From assembly GCA_011390165.1 (NCBI GenBank), contig JAABSV010000021.1:1-63850 (forward strand): 63,850 nt of DNA, given 5' to 3'. Under the pieces are notes generated by a model. The model saw nothing but the letters and a program-made list of their open reading frames with translations, ran no database searches and was not told the origin of the DNA. Shown in pieces: positions 63,238 to 63,850 of the stretch. The position numbers were made by a program, and so were the translations under genes. Numbering within the stretch: the first letter of the stretch is position 1; the number at the start of each line of letters is the position of its first letter. The stretch is from Desulfobulbaceae bacterium. GTDB taxonomy: Bacteria; Desulfobacterota; Desulfobulbia; Desulfobulbales; Desulfocapsaceae.

Positions 63238-63850
63238 GTGGGAATTAAAATTGCCATCGGTGGAAAGGGCGGGGTAGGGAAGACTACAGTAACGGCACTC
63301 CTGGCCCGCTCGCTGGCGGCTGACAGCCGCAACAGGGTGATTGCCATAGATGCCGATCCGGTGGCCAATCTTGCCGCCGGTCTAGGAATTGTCGAGGAGC
63401 CACCGATTGTGCCGATCTCTCGCCTTACCGAGTTGATAGCTGAGAGAACCGGCGCCAAGCCCGGAACCATGGGGGGCTTTTTTACCCTCAATCCAAAGGT
63501 GGATGACATACCGGAACGCTTCTCAAAGGAGCGTGACGGTGTCCGTCTGCTGGTGATGGGAACGGTGCAGAGTGGCGGTTCCGGCTGTATCTGTCCCGAG
63601 GCAACGGTGCTCAAAGCGTTAATGAACCACCTGGTGCTGGTCCGCGACGACATCGTCATCATGGACATGGAGGCTGGCGTTGAGCACCTTGGCCGGGCAA
63701 CCTCCGCCTCGGTTGATGCCTTGCTCATCGTGGTTAACCCTGGGGCGAGAAGCCGGGCTGCAGCGGAAACGATCCGGCGTCTGGGACGGGATATCGGTAT
63801 CCGGAAGACCCTGGTGCTGGGCAACAGGGTACGAGGGGAAGCGGATCGAC
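63238..63850 (+). CDS. cooC: CooC-type nickel-insertion ATPase (partial)
   Basis: At least 204 aa, cut by the right window edge. GTG start with GAGGGG upstream. MinD/ParA-like fold with deviant Walker A GGKGGVGKTT (8-17), Walker A' VIAIDADPVANLAAGLG, the metal-binding CxC in GSGCICPEATVLKALM, and Walker B IVIMDMEAGVEHLGRATS. Loads nickel into the C-cluster of CO dehydrogenase in an ATP-dependent way; the position after acsA-E fits. Needs the missing end for completeness. Confidence 0.93.
   Translation, partial: MGIKIAIGGKGGVGKTTVTALLARSLAADSRNRVIAIDADPVANLAAGLGIVEEPPIVPISRLTELIAERTGAKPGTMGGFFTLNPKVDDIPERFSKERDGVRLLVMGTVQSGGSGCICPEATVLKALMNHLVLVRDDIVIMDMEAGVEHLGRATSASVDALLIVVNPGARSRAAAETIRRLGRDIGIRKTLVLGNRVRGEADR

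Overview
The window looks like chromosomal DNA of a strictly anaerobic, sulfate-reducer-like deltaproteobacterium (Desulfobacterota, most like the Desulfobulbales group). This is inferred from the gene content and the fairly high G+C; no taxonomic search was possible. The evidence is a bacterial-type CO dehydrogenase/acetyl-CoA synthase (Wood-Ljungdahl) operon, a complex I gene set without the NADH-oxidising module, a FAD/Fe-S lactate/glycolate oxidase pair, acetate kinase, and a menaquinone/ubiquinone methyltransferase. I see no prophage, CRISPR array, plasmid function or transposase gene.

Layout. 1-300: edge of a 96-bp tandem repeat. 467-760: a small membrane protein. 986-12406 (minus): one long operon nuoABCDHIJK, then an MrpD-like antiporter subunit, an 84-aa membrane protein, nuoL, nuoM and nuoN, read from a near-consensus promoter at 12576-12604; a LysR regulator diverges from it. 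13802-16802 (minus): truA-argC, then rpsI-rplM and tRNA-Gly(GCC) with clear promoter and terminators. 17058-21495 (plus): hisB, a lipoprotein, a TtcA-like PP-loop protein, asnS and ubiE/menG, followed by a decayed acyl-CoA synthetase. 22035-25317: a MOSC protein, a universal stress protein and two unrecognised genes. 25398-35245 (plus): recC-recB-recD and a dynamin-like GTPase. 35302-42376: an exported erythromycin-esterase-like protein, then a minus-strand envelope cluster (FlgT-like, CsgG/PEGA, FecR, OmpA lipoprotein, retropepsin-PDZ protein). 42925-45821 (plus): a diguanylate cyclase and ackA. 45961-50689 (minus): ycaO and glcF-glcD. 51306-63850 (plus): a Cys-rich small protein, the RACo-type activator, acsD, acsA, acsB, acsC, acsE, a small CODH-cluster protein and cooC (cut by the window edge).

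How the genes work together. The Acs proteins interconvert methyl-THF plus CO/CO2 and acetyl-CoA. AcsE moves the methyl group to the corrinoid protein AcsCD, AcsA makes or oxidises CO, AcsB builds acetyl-CoA, the activator re-reduces inactive cobalt, and CooC probably loads nickel. AckA can turn acetyl phosphate into acetate and ATP. GlcDF feeds electrons from a 2-hydroxy acid to the membrane. The Nuo-like complex, lacking NuoEFG, must take electrons from a donor other than NADH (ferredoxin is the usual proposal) and couple this to ion pumping.

Most notable: two copies of a ~155-bp MITE-like element with inverted ends (17652-17806 and 51094-51246), one of which carries the hisB stop codon; an AcsD with a ~170-residue Ala/Lys/Glu-rich tail; hairpins between acs genes; the envelope cluster with an unusual two-motif aspartyl-protease/PDZ protein; a dynamin-like GTPase next to recCBD; and a gene-free segment between two strong terminators downstream of acsE.
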